A stretch of DNA of 64,000 nt from contig NZ_JAKHSK010000022.1 in assembly GCF_023499215.1 (NCBI RefSeq), forward strand, positions 1-64,000. The letters run 5' to 3'. The DNA is from Zunongwangia pacifica (GTDB taxonomy: Bacteria > Bacteroidota > Bacteroidia > Flavobacteriales > Flavobacteriaceae). Under the pieces are notes generated by a model that ran no database searches, was not told the DNA's origin, and worked only from the letters and a program-made list of their open reading frames with translations. The position numbers and the translations under genes are program-made. Below are positions 53,434 to 61,572 of the stretch, piece after piece (position 1 is the stretch's first letter; each line of letters starts with the position of its first letter).

Positions 53434-55878
53434 TTAGTTTACCACTAATCCTATTTGGGATTTATCTTTATTATCTACGATAATTATGCTATTGTAGATT
53501 CCCGGAGGTACACTTTTTAATTGTATCGGGATTTCTATTTTTCCGTTCTCCATTTCATATTCTTTGTTATGTACCACTTTACCCACCATATCAAAGATCA
53601 TCACTTTTGCTTTTTTTCCTGATTTAGGTAACACAAGACTTGTATTATTCCTAAAAGGATTGGGATAATTATAGGCTTTCTTTACAGGAGTGTCGACTAC
53701 TGCAATTGGATTTTCCTGTGAAGGAATTTCCCTAAAATTGGTAAACTGAACATTTTCGATGTTTACATTAAATTGCTGAAAAGAACTATAATTCCCCTGT
53801 ACTGAAAATACTATTCCTTTTAACGCTTCGCCTTTAAAACTCTCAGCATCATTGCGAAAATCTGATAATCTTAGGTTGTACATTTTTCCTTCTTCATTGG
53901 TGTTTATGGCGTAACGATATCTTTTATTCCAGTCTGTTAAGCCTTCGGTTACTAAAATGACTTCAATCGGAAGATTGCTTTTTGTAGTAAATTCTAAGGC
54001 TTCAAAACCATCAGTATAAAATTGTTGATCTCCGGCCAAAATGTTTCTGAAAACATTTAAAGTTCCATAGAGCTCACCATTTATAGCTACATTTCTCTCG
54101 ATTTGATAAGAATTACTACTGAAACTATCCAAATTAGCCTCTTCTTTACTAAAAGTATTAATTCGTGTTTCAGTATCGGCATAATCAATTCCCCAGGGAC
54201 CATCGGCTAAATAAAGTGCGTCTGCTTTTGGCGAATTATTGCCCTGAATTTCTAACCCAACATCAAATAAACTTCCTGCATTTACAACCAATTCTTCTTC
54301 ATAATCTGAAGCTAAAGAGATGTTTTTACTGAATTCGGTTTCCGGAGCAACTTCGGTAGAACGAATTTTTCCCTGAACATGAATACCTGTAGCAGCAGAA
54401 TTATTTTTAAGGCGTAGATATAATTGTCCGTTTTTATAAATTCCTTTTTTTACAAAAACACTGGGAATATCGCTTTCTTCTGTATTAAAACTTAAACCAT
54501 TTGCAGTTTTAAACGTGTCGATAACGTGCTTAGCTAAAGTGCTCACCTGTCCCATAGCGCCTCCCCAAATTTGGAAGTTTGCATAATTTCCTTTTGGATA
54601 ATCACCAATATTCCAGAAGCTATATAATTTATTTCCGCCAGATCCATTAAGCTGAACAGAAAAATTAAGTGCATATTCTACTTGCCCGCTTGCCCTAAGC
54701 ATTTTGATCATAATAATCTCGTGTCCTGCTAATTTTATCGTTCTAATATCTTCTAAACTAGAGCTGTTTAGTCGGTCACAAATTACTTTAGAATGATCGT
54801 AAATGCCATTATCGGTTAAGGTTGCTAAAGCGGCAGCGACACGTTTATCACCCTGGTAATAATCTACCGAGAAAATCTCTTTCGCATTGGTAATCGAAAG
54901 AAGATCTTCTGGGCTAGACTCATAAGATTGCTCAGAACCAAACATCCCGGTTTCTGGTAGTAGGGATTCCAGATTCACCAGTGAGTTTTTCATGAATTGG
55001 CCCTGAGCTTTATATTTTGATTGTTTACGTTTATGATCTTTAAAATTGTTTTCTTTAATTCGGTTAAAATTTCTTTTAGCGATTAACGAGGCTAAATTTC
55101 CATTGCTTTCCAAACCACCCACGTTGGCAGAACTTACATCTGTAGCCGATTTAATGTCTACAAAATTTGCAGTTCTTATCGCATCGTAAGGATTGGCGGT
55201 TACATAAAAGAGCGCATCATTAAAATCCTGATCACAACTGGCGTAATCACGTCTAATATCTTCAAAGCCAAGAATTACTCTTTCATTTTCTGGATCGGCT
55301 AGTAATACATTGTGATGTCTTAAATCTGGATCGGCTTCAGGGTTATAGTCGGGATCTGAAAATAACTGCCATTGCCCGGCGGTAACGTAACCTTTCCATC
55401 CGTTGGCCAGCAATACCCAGCCAATCCCGGTACCTGCTTTAAAGTCTCCTATTTTTACCCGATCACCGGCATAAAGTCCACCGCCAGAACCAGCTTCAGA
55501 AACGTTAGGGAAGATGATCGTAATGTCCTTTGGCTCAGGTTTAGACCCTTTTGGCTCATTAATATTATAGGTGTAAAATCCCAGTATATTTTTGTAGCCG
55601 GCACCTTCTTTTACAAAAGTCACCCAAACAGTAGCGTCTTTATCTAATATTAGATTGGTGTCATAACCTGCTGTAATGTAATGCGGATTATATTCTGGTA
55701 CCGGATAACTTTCAGGTAAGGCATCCATAATCATTTGCATGGTCTCTGTACTTATGTCATCACGGCCATCTAAATAATCTGGTACTCCCTGGCTATCATA
55801 AGTTCCTAAAAACTGATAGTTTTGGGCAGTAGCAAAAAAGGAAACTAAAAGACTAATTAAAAGTAATTTTGGCTTCAT
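53434..55878 (-). CDS. Large secreted DUF4114 protein with T9SS sorting tail
   Basis: An 814-residue exported protein. Signal peptide MKPKLLLISLLVSFFATAQ. The DUF4114-type region is at about 85-230 (VTFVKEGAGYKNILGFYTYN, GGLYAGDRVKIGDFKAGTGIGWVLLANGWK, ERVILGFEDIRRDYASCDQDFNDALFYV). A middle region of about 350 residues has no recognised fold (DUF4842/LruC-like is possible). The C-terminal 80 residues are a T9SS type A tail (YNYPNPFRNNTSLVLPKSGKKAKVMIFDMVGKVV...PPGIYNSIIIV). It is probably a cell-surface or secreted adhesin-like protein. Monocistronic, with its own terminator. The role is unknown. Confidence 0.85.
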   Translation of the reverse strand: MKPKLLLISLLVSFFATAQNYQFLGTYDSQGVPDYLDGRDDISTETMQMIMDALPESYPVPEYNPHYITAGYDTNLILDKDATVWVTFVKEGAGYKNILGFYTYNINEPKGSKPEPKDITIIFPNVSEAGSGGGLYAGDRVKIGDFKAGTGIGWVLLANGWKGYVTAGQWQLFSDPDYNPEADPDLRHHNVLLADPENERVILGFEDIRRDYASCDQDFNDALFYVTANPYDAIRTANFVDIKSATDVSSANVGGLESNGNLASLIAKRNFNRIKENNFKDHKRKQSKYKAQGQFMKNSLVNLESLLPETGMFGSEQSYESSPEDLLSITNAKEIFSVDYYQGDKRVAAALATLTDNGIYDHSKVICDRLNSSSLEDIRTIKLAGHEIIMIKMLRASGQVEYALNFSVQLNGSGGNKLYSFWNIGDYPKGNYANFQIWGGAMGQVSTLAKHVIDTFKTANGLSFNTEESDIPSVFVKKGIYKNGQLYLRLKNNSAATGIHVQGKIRSTEVAPETEFSKNISLASDYEEELVVNAGSLFDVGLEIQGNNSPKADALYLADGPWGIDYADTETRINTFSKEEANLDSFSSNSYQIERNVAINGELYGTLNVFRNILAGDQQFYTDGFEALEFTTKSNLPIEVILVTEGLTDWNKRYRYAINTNEEGKMYNLRLSDFRNDAESFKGEALKGIVFSVQGNYSSFQQFNVNIENVQFTNFREIPSQENPIAVVDTPVKKAYNYPNPFRNNTSLVLPKSGKKAKVMIFDMVGKVVHNKEYEMENGKIEIPIQLKSVPPGIYNSIIIVDNKDKSQIGLVVN

Positions 55879-56054
55879 AACCTGGCTGATTTATACAACG
55901 AAAATAGATCAGCTTTAGGCTTTTATATTCCTTAAATCGACAGGCTATTTTTTGCTATCGGTGAATGACGTAATATTTTGGATGAATTGTAGTTGGAAGA
56001 ATAGGGAACTATATTAAAAAATTTTGAATGTCTGTAATAGATCATAATAGTGAA

Positions 56055-56150
56055 TGGTCACCCGGAACCTGCCCGTCCGGCAGGTGAACTTATCTACAAT
56101 TGCTATCGGAACGGAATGACGAAAAAACGAATTATTAAAAATTACGGATA
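56055..56150 (+). repeat. Dispersed palindromic repeat, family B (copy B4, internally deleted)
   Basis: Keeps the left end GGTCACCCGGAACCTGCCCG with TCCGGCAGG, then jumps to GCTATCGGAACGGAATGACG and the tail AATTATTAAAAATTACGGAT. The central GATTCAGGATCTCAT hairpin is missing. Confidence 0.65.
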
Positions 56151-56203
56151 ATCAATAAAAAATAGATGGTAAAGGCAGGGTTAAAAACGAACTATTATTT
56201 TTT

Positions 56204-56281
56204 AAGGCCTGTACTTTACTCGATAATCGAGATTAAATGCCCCATAGGTTTTACTGAGGTAGTTTACAAAGTACAGGCCTT
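56204..56281. repeat. Hairpin with a truncated repeat A copy (A6) exactly in its loop
   Basis: AAGGCCTGTACTTT (56204-56217) and AAAGTACAGGCCTT (56268-56281) pair perfectly over 14 bases. Between them, from about 56215 to 56267, lies a shortened repeat A: TTTACTCGATAATCGAGATT, AAATGCCCC and GAGGTAGTTTAC. The outer arms look like a former terminator stem close to the small gene at 56296, split by the repeat. Confidence 0.65.
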
Positions 56282-56295
56282 TTCTATTAAATAAG

Positions 56296-56487
56296 CTAAT
56301 CTATAAGGTTAACCACTACGATAAGTACATAGTTGTCGCGTCTATTTAAAGAAAGATCTACAGATTGAATATGGTATTCACCATCCAGGTGACTTAACAT
56401 TCTTTCTTTAATAAGACTTTCGATGATAAAAGGATTTTCGAAGTCTATAGGTTCCAGTATTTCTAGATTAAATGTCTTGTTATTCAT
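56296..56487 (-). CDS. Small hypothetical protein
   Basis: A 63-residue soluble acidic protein (MNNKTFNLEILEPIDFENPF...HIQSVDLSLNRRDNYVLIVVVNLID). No family is recognised. It has a mixed alpha/beta pattern with a hydrophobic last strand and coding-like codon use. It stands alone between repeat-rich DNA and a 476-base gap. A hairpin lies just downstream on its strand. No Shine-Dalgarno sequence is seen (normal for the phylum). Confidence 0.5.
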   Translation of the reverse strand: MNNKTFNLEILEPIDFENPFIIESLIKERMLSHLDGEYHIQSVDLSLNRRDNYVLIVVVNLID

Positions 56488-56963
56488 TTTTCATTTTTTT
56501 TATATAATACTCTGTAAGGTTAATGCTTGTTTGCATACTTTTATTGTAGCCTGAGGCCGAAATTTTTTCGGCGCAATGTTACTATATAAAAGCAGATTTT
56601 ATAAGCTTTTAAGTGAATTTTTTTTTCCTATTAAATCATGCTTCTGGAAGCAGTAAAAAAGGGCAGCAAGCCTAATATTGACTTAACATTTGGTAACTTT
56701 CGTATAACTTATAATGCTATGCTTTCGAATATTTTTGTTTTGACAAAAAACTTTTCTTCATATCTAAGAGTTTAGTGCATTAACAAAAGCGGGAAGAAGT
56801 TAGTTCTTCCTGCTTTTTTAAGACCATGAAGAAAAGAAAAAATAGTGAACAGATAAATGACATTGGTCATAATTTAAGGTAGTTTAAAAAGCTAGGTTTG
56901 GTGATAAAGCCCTTTAAGGGGTGTTTTACAGTATTGATAGTATCTAAGTAATTTTTATGGATA
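56488..56963. other. Intergenic region with a lone terminator, possible small RNA
   Basis: 476 bases with no convincing protein gene. A strong terminator (56786-56816) on the + strand has no + strand gene before it for more than 4 kb, so a short transcript may end here. TTGACT near 56678 and TATAAC/TATAAT about 20-26 bases later could be part of a promoter. Confidence 0.45.
56786..56816 (+). terminator. Orphan rho-independent terminator, possible 3' end of a small RNA
   Basis: AAAGCGGGAAGAA pairs with TTCTTCCTGCTTT around a 5-base loop (one G-T pair), followed by TTTTTA. There is no + strand gene upstream. An 18-codon frame (MLSNIFVLTKNF...) ends shortly before it but has no other support. 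Confidence 0.65.
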
Positions 56964-57833
56964 ATGAGATACAAAATTTTATTCATAGTATTTTTAATTT
57001 TTGAATGTAGTAAAGCGCAGGATCTTAGTGCTTTCGACTACGCAAGAGAAGGTCTTTTTAATCCTTCGCCATCGATAATACTGGTCGCTGCACATCGAGG
57101 AATGCATATTAATTATCCAGAAAATTCTATTCCTTCAGTTCAAGATGCCATCGATCATCATATCGATATGGTAGAAATCGACGTTCAAATAACTAAAGAT
57201 GGCATTCCTATTCTTATGCACGATGAAACTATCGATAGAACGACCACCGGAACAGGAAAAATAAGAAAACTTACTTATGCAGAGATTTGCGAATTTAATC
57301 TAGTTGATAAACAGGGGAACGAAACACCTTTTTCTGTCCCAAGCCTTGCTGAAGTTTTGGTGTTGAGCAAGAACAAAATTTTGCTCGATTTAGATCTTAA
57401 ATTAAAAACCAGAGACTTGAAAAAAGTACTTGAAGTTATTGAAGAGTACGATGCAGTAAATTCTGTGGTGTTTTATGAAAGCAGGTATTATGTAATGAGA
57501 AGAATCAATAAATTTTTACCTTCTGCTATGCGAATGACAAAGGTGAGTATGAATCGTAGAGCTATTAAAAGAGCAATGCTAAATGTAAATCCGGATATTG
57601 TTCACTTAGGAAATTCAGAGCGTGATCGAAATCCTACTTTTATTAAAAAAGTACAGCAGAATTATAAGAAGCCGGTTTTTGCAAATGCCTTAGGAAAACT
57701 GGATAAAGAGGCCGAAAAAAATCCAGATACGCTGGAATATTTTGTAAATAAAGGCATTAACATAATTCAAACCGATAGGCCAGATATTATTATGGAATAC
57801 TTAATCGCTAAAGAAAAACATCCTGAATTTTAG
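56964..57833 (+). CDS. Secreted glycerophosphodiester phosphodiesterase
   Basis: A 289-residue exported enzyme that splits glycerophosphodiesters into glycerol-3-phosphate and an alcohol. Signal peptide about 1-18 (LFIVFLIFECSKAQ). The GDPD barrel shows VAAHRGMHINYPENSIPSVQDAI (catalytic His-Arg and metal Glu), MVEIDVQITKDGIPILMHDETIDRTTTGTG (metal Glu/Asp and catalytic His) and a C-terminal INIIQTDRPDIIMEYL. It is full length. Monocistronic and convergent with the flavodoxin gene. It may scavenge phosphate and glycerol from lipids or teichoic acids. Confidence 0.92.
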   Translation: MRYKILFIVFLIFECSKAQDLSAFDYAREGLFNPSPSIILVAAHRGMHINYPENSIPSVQDAIDHHIDMVEIDVQITKDGIPILMHDETIDRTTTGTGKIRKLTYAEICEFNLVDKQGNETPFSVPSLAEVLVLSKNKILLDLDLKLKTRDLKKVLEVIEEYDAVNSVVFYESRYYVMRRINKFLPSAMRMTKVSMNRRAIKRAMLNVNPDIVHLGNSERDRNPTFIKKVQQNYKKPVFANALGKLDKEAEKNPDTLEYFVNKGINIIQTDRPDIIMEYLIAKEKHPEF

Positions 57834-57887
57834 CATAATGTATGGTCTTAAAAAACCATAAGCGAGACCTCATTTTTTAAGGTAAGA

Positions 57888-58436
57888 TTATACGTTTTCC
57901 AAAGCCGTTTTTGTAGTAAGGATTTTCTTTGAAAAAGCTTCAACCCTATTCCAATCGGTAAACTCAATCGGCTTATCTGTTTTTGTGGGACCATGGGTCA
58001 TTTTCATAATCATTTTAATAAGAAATCGATCAATAAAAGAATAGGATCGATAATCTAATCTTCCAGCAAAAACATCGATGATGTTAGGTTGCCAATCTAT
58101 ACTATTAAAGAATTTAATTACATAAGGATTGGTATTAAAATGACTTTTCTCTGGTTTTCTGGCTACTAAATTCACCGAGAAAAAAGCAGAATTGGTGTTT
58201 TCCAGTTCGTTTTTATGGGCTTCAATAAATTCTGTCACTTTTTTGTTGTGCTTGCCATAGCGAATACTCGCACCAATAATGAAATTGGAATATTTGGAGA
58301 TCGGATTTCTAAATTCGTTAATATCAAATAATTCAGTTTTAAAACCTTCGTTTTTAATATGCCTTTCAATCTGTTTACAAATTTTAAGGGTTTGTCCATC
58401 TACGGTAGAATACATTATGCCTATTCTTTTTTCCAT
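57888..58436 (-). CDS. hemG: Flavodoxin-like protein, HemG-type protoporphyrinogen dehydrogenase
   Basis: A 182-residue flavodoxin-fold protein. FMN loop RIGIMYSTVDGQTLKICKQI; HemG-type features GASIRYGKHNKKVTEFIEAH, FFSVNLVARKPEK, the long insert with IDVFAGRLDYRSYSFIDRFLIKMIMKMTHGPT and FTDWNRVEAFSKKI. HemG oxidises protoporphyrinogen IX using menaquinone in heme synthesis; Bacteroidota can also carry HemY or HemJ, so it may be one of two enzymes. The frame extends 33 bases upstream, but MEKRIG at 58436 is the family start. Confidence 0.82.
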   Translation of the reverse strand: MEKRIGIMYSTVDGQTLKICKQIERHIKNEGFKTELFDINEFRNPISKYSNFIIGASIRYGKHNKKVTEFIEAHKNELENTNSAFFSVNLVARKPEKSHFNTNPYVIKFFNSIDWQPNIIDVFAGRLDYRSYSFIDRFLIKMIMKMTHGPTKTDKPIEFTDWNRVEAFSKKILTTKTALENV

Positions 58437-58752
58437 TGTTAAGCTTTTAAAAACCCACTTTTTTAGCAAAAAATCTCTTTTTCAGATGGCTCCCCATCAA
58501 GGGTTTAGTGTCCGAAGAGCTGCCTAGAAATTGTAAAAAAAACCGATTCATCCCTTGTAGATATGCCACTGGTTTTTTCGATTTTTGAGATATTAATTTA
58601 CTGAAATTTTGCCAGATTTAAGGCTATAATAGCAGTTTATATGGTGTAATAATCTAGAAAATTTATACACTATTTGTAAGGTTTTAAAGATCATGCTACT
58701 AAATATATGATCTAAGAAAATGGTATAATTTATTAAATAATTATCATAGATT
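58437..58752. other. Divergent intergenic region
   Basis: 316 bases between the hemG-like gene and the ArsR gene. It should hold promoters for both. I see no repeat or named site. Confidence 0.4.
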
Positions 58753-59022
58753 TTGGAATTAAAACAGGTTGAAAAAATTACAAAGGCGCTCGGCGACCGT
58801 AACAGGCTTCTTATTTTAAAAGCAATTCGTGCAAATAATGGAAATTTAGATTGTGCAGCCATTGTAACCTCTTTAGCCTTGGCACAACCATCGATTAGTC
58901 ACCATATTAAAAAGCTGACAGAAGCCGACATTATTTTACCCCATAAAAATGGACGTTTTTATTCCTATTCCATCAACGAAAAACTATTAGATAATTATGT
59001 AACCACATTAAAGAAGCTATAG
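58753..59022 (+). CDS. ArsR-family winged-helix regulator
   Basis: An 89-residue repressor-type protein: ALGDRNRLLILKAIRANNGNLDCAAIVTSLALAQPSISHHIKKLTEADIILPHKNGRFYSYSINEKLL is the full ArsR helix-turn-helix and wing. There is no ATG at the expected start; TTG at 58753 is the only fitting start and gives the usual length. No metal-binding Cys pair (ELCVCDL type) is present, so it probably does not sense arsenic-like metals. It lies 35 bases before the luciferase-like monooxygenase gene and may control it. Confidence 0.8.
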   Translation: MELKQVEKITKALGDRNRLLILKAIRANNGNLDCAAIVTSLALAQPSISHHIKKLTEADIILPHKNGRFYSYSINEKLLDNYVTTLKKL

Positions 59023-59057
59023 TTTTTAGTCATTAATATATTGAAGTATTTAAATAT

Positions 59058-60098
59058 ATGAATAAGAAAGATATAAAATATTCGATCCTTGAACTGGCTC
59101 ATGTTTCTAAAGGTGCTACCTATAAAGAAACATTAAATAATTCCCGTGATTTAGCTAAAATGGCTGAAAATAAGGGATACCATCGTTTTTGGTTTGCCGA
59201 GCACCATAATATGGAGCATGTTGGCAGTAGCGCGACGTCCTTGTTAATAGGGTATATAGCAGAAAATACCCATAAAATTAGAGTAGGTTCTGGTGGGATT
59301 ATGCTTCCAAACCATTCGCCATTAGTGATTGCCGAGCAGTTTGGAACCCTTGCACGACTATATCCAGATCGTATTGATCTTGGATTAGGAAGAGCCCCGG
59401 GAACAGATCCTAAAACAGCCAGGGCCATACGATCTGATTTTATGCAGGCTGCCCAGTCTTTTCCTTCGGAAATTGAAAAAATTGAACGCTTTTTTTCTAC
59501 TGAAAACAAAACTTCTGATGTTCGGGCTGCTATTGCTGAAGGCACTAATGTACCCTTGTATATTTTGGGATCCAGTACAGATAGTGCACACTTAGCGGCT
59601 AAGAAAGGTTTGCCTTATGCTTTTGCAAGTCATTTTGCAACCAATCATTTACATAGTGCCCTTAGGATTTATAAGGACGAATTCAACCCGTCAGAGGTAT
59701 TGGAAAAACCCTATTGTATGGCTGGGGTGAATGTAATCATTGCAGAAACCGATGAAAGCGCAAACGAATTATTTACCACTATAATACGTATGTTTTTAGG
59801 GATTCTAACCGGAGAAAGAGAAGGATTAAAGCCACCAACGCAAATGACTTCAGAATTGCAGGGAGTGCTACATCACCCTTCGGTACAGCAAATGCTTAAG
59901 TATTCGTTTGTAGGAAGTAAAGAAAGCGTAAAAAAGCAAACGAAAGCATTTTTAGAGGAAACTAATGTAGACGAATTAATTGCAGTTTCAGCAATCTATG
60001 GTGCTGAAGATCGTAAAAAGTCGGTAGCTGCTTTTGCTGAAGTAATGCAGGAAATTAATAAAGAAAACATGGCGGTTGAAAAACAAAAAACGCTGTAA
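59058..60098 (+). CDS. Luciferase-like (LLM class) flavin-dependent oxidoreductase
   Basis: A 346-residue FMN-dependent oxidoreductase of the bacterial luciferase superfamily, MsnO8/YhbW-like group: SILELAHVSKGATYKETLNNSRDLAKMAENKGYHRFWFAEHHNMEHVGSSAT, IRVGSGGIMLPNHSPLVIAEQFGTLARLYPDRIDLGLGRAPGTD and YILGSSTDSAHLAAKKGLPYAFASHFA. Full length. The natural substrate is unknown; members oxidise varied organics and aldehydes. It follows the ArsR regulator in the same direction, so the two probably form a small operon. Confidence 0.9.
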   Translation: MNKKDIKYSILELAHVSKGATYKETLNNSRDLAKMAENKGYHRFWFAEHHNMEHVGSSATSLLIGYIAENTHKIRVGSGGIMLPNHSPLVIAEQFGTLARLYPDRIDLGLGRAPGTDPKTARAIRSDFMQAAQSFPSEIEKIERFFSTENKTSDVRAAIAEGTNVPLYILGSSTDSAHLAAKKGLPYAFASHFATNHLHSALRIYKDEFNPSEVLEKPYCMAGVNVIIAETDESANELFTTIIRMFLGILTGEREGLKPPTQMTSELQGVLHHPSVQQMLKYSFVGSKESVKKQTKAFLEETNVDELIAVSAIYGAEDRKKSVAAFAEVMQEINKENMAVEKQKTL

Positions 60099-60117
60099 TA
60101 TCTACCCTAAAATCCCC

Positions 60118-60158
60118 AAAAACTGATTTCTCTTTTTATTAAAGAGGAGTCAGTTTTT
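60118..60158 (+). terminator. Terminator after the luciferase-like gene
   Basis: AAAAACTGA (60118-60126) pairs with TCAGTTTTT (60150-60158), with an inner CTCTTT/AAAGAG stem. It ends in a T-run 20-60 bases after the stop. Confidence 0.8.
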
Positions 60159-60204
60159 CTATTCATCGGCAGATTTAAAAATTCCCTTCCAGATTTTGCC
60201 TTAC

Positions 60205-60597
60205 TTATTTATTGAGAATATATTTTTTCAGGATCTTGTCGGTTGGCTCAGGTAAGATAGGTTTGCTTAAATAATCATCTATTCCTGCCCTTTTTCCTTT
60301 GCTTATCATGTCTTCCATTTTGTTGGCACTTAAAGCAATGATGGGTACCGGTTTGTTTTGTGCAATTTGTTTAATCTTTTTACTGGCTTCATAACCGTTA
60401 ATTCCCGGCATCTGTAAGTCCATTAAAATAAGATCGAAATCTGCTGATCTTTGAAAGATTTCTATACTTTCCTCTCCATTTTTAGCATTAATAATCTCGG
60501 CTTTAGGACATAATTTTGTGATGATGGTACGTATTAAAAACAGGTTTACCGGATTATCATCGACAGCCAAAATTCGGATTGGTTTCTGGTATTTCAT
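60205..60597 (-). CDS. Single-domain response regulator
   Basis: A 130-residue stand-alone receiver domain: ILAVDDNPVNLFLIRTII (acidic pair), Asp in LILMDLQMPGINGYEAS, Ser in IIALSAN, Lys in YLSKPILP. There is no output domain. The DDNPVN motif is typical of receivers that dock with hybrid kinases or histidine phosphotransfer proteins. There is no kinase gene next to it. The hybrid kinase at 32831 or the receiver-GT2 protein could share a relay with it, but this is speculation. Confidence 0.9.
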   Translation of the reverse strand: MKYQKPIRILAVDDNPVNLFLIRTIITKLCPKAEIINAKNGEESIEIFQRSADFDLILMDLQMPGINGYEASKKIKQIAQNKPVPIIALSANKMEDMISKGKRAGIDDYLSKPILPEPTDKILKKYILNK

Positions 60598-60907
60598 TTC
60601 TAATACGTTACAAATAAATATGCCTAAAAATAAAACAATTTTCTAGTAACCTGAGTTTGCTGTAATAAAATACTTGATGCTGAGTGAAATCTTTGTAAAA
60701 GATTTTATGTCGAAGCTTTCATTTTGGTAGCATTTCAGCACAAATTTTCAATAAAAATTCACTCAATGTCCCAAATTACGGAATAATCGAACTCCTGTTA
60801 GTAAATTACGTAGCTTGTTTAAAGAGTGTGTATTTATAAAAACAAAAAAGGCTGGTATTTTCACCAGCCTAGTGACAAATCAAAATTTTGAGTAATCTTT
60901 TAAAAAA
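60598..60907. other. Intergenic region between the receiver gene and hxlA
   Basis: 310 bases with the hxlAB terminator (60849-60870) and otherwise no recognised feature. Confidence 0.5.
60849..60870 (-). terminator. Terminator of the hxlBA operon
   Basis: AGGCTGGT (60849-60856) and ACCAGCCT (60863-60870) with a 6-base loop. On the minus strand it is followed by TTTTTTG. It lies 38 bases after the hxlA stop. Confidence 0.88.
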
Positions 60908-61534
60908 TTAGCTTAAAGCTTCTTTTAATTCTTTTGCGGCCGCTGCAGGATCTTCAGCTCCGTATATGGCTCCACCGGCAACAGCGACAACAGCACCAGA
61001 AGCTTTTACTTTCGCAATGCTGTTCTTGTTAACACCGCCAGCGATAGACACAGGTACCCCAGCTTTAGAAGCTTCATCGATTAACACATCGATAGAATAT
61101 CCTGGTTTTGACTGTTCATCTAAACCTGCATGTAATTCTACAAATTCTACCCCTAGTTTAGAAACTTCCTGGGCACGTTTTACTCGGTCTTTAACACCAA
61201 TAGTATCTACAACAACGGCGCGGTCATATTTTTTAGCAGCTTCTACAGCACCAATAATGGTAGCATCGTCTATAGATCCTAAAATAGTAACGTAATCTGC
61301 TCCTGCTTTAAAAGCCATCTCGGCTTCAAGCGAACCAGTATCCGCAGTTTTAAAATCAGCAAAAACTTTTTTATCAGGAAAAGCTTCCTTCATAGCAGTG
61401 ATGGCACTAAGTCCCTCACTTTTTATAAGCGGGGTTCCTAACTCAATAATGTCGATATAAGGAGCTACTTTTGTAGCCAGTGCTATAGCGTCTTCTGTTT
61501 TTAGCAAATCGATTGCTACTTGTAATTTAGTCAT
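60908..61534 (-). CDS. hxlA: 3-hexulose-6-phosphate synthase
   Basis: A 208-residue OMP-decarboxylase-superfamily enzyme that condenses formaldehyde with ribulose 5-phosphate to D-arabino-3-hexulose 6-phosphate. Motifs: LQVAIDLLKTEDAIALA, DIIELGTPLIKSEG, VFADFKTADTGSLEAEMAFKAGADYVTILG (catalytic Asp-Lys and Asp), VVVDTIGVKDRVKRAQEVSKLGVEFVELHAGLDEQ and SIAGGVNKNSI. Usual length for HPS (about 210). The gene follows hxlB by 38 bases. The two enzymes are the core of the ribulose monophosphate pathway; run in reverse they can supply ribulose 5-phosphate. Confidence 0.92.
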   Translation of the reverse strand: MTKLQVAIDLLKTEDAIALATKVAPYIDIIELGTPLIKSEGLSAITAMKEAFPDKKVFADFKTADTGSLEAEMAFKAGADYVTILGSIDDATIIGAVEAAKKYDRAVVVDTIGVKDRVKRAQEVSKLGVEFVELHAGLDEQSKPGYSIDVLIDEASKAGVPVSIAGGVNKNSIAKVKASGAVVAVAGGAIYGAEDPAAAAKELKEALS

Positions 61535-61572
61535 AATCCTCTATGTTTAATTTATATTCTTCTGTTCTTAGC

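Larger units (their letters stand above)
55879..56295. other. Intergenic region with repeats A and B
   Basis: 417 bases. Divergence point for the DUF4114 gene, then repeat copy B4 (56055-56150) and a hairpin with a repeat A remnant inside its loop (56204-56281). No gene is supported. Confidence 0.6.

Noticed and set aside
56717-56776. 18-codon peptide before the orphan terminator
   Set aside because: Too short to judge, with no ribosome binding site and no known relative; kept only as a note on the possible small RNA.
59120-59545. 141-codon minus-strand frame opposite the luciferase-like gene
   Set aside because: It mirrors a conserved flavin-enzyme region; no start signal or domain.
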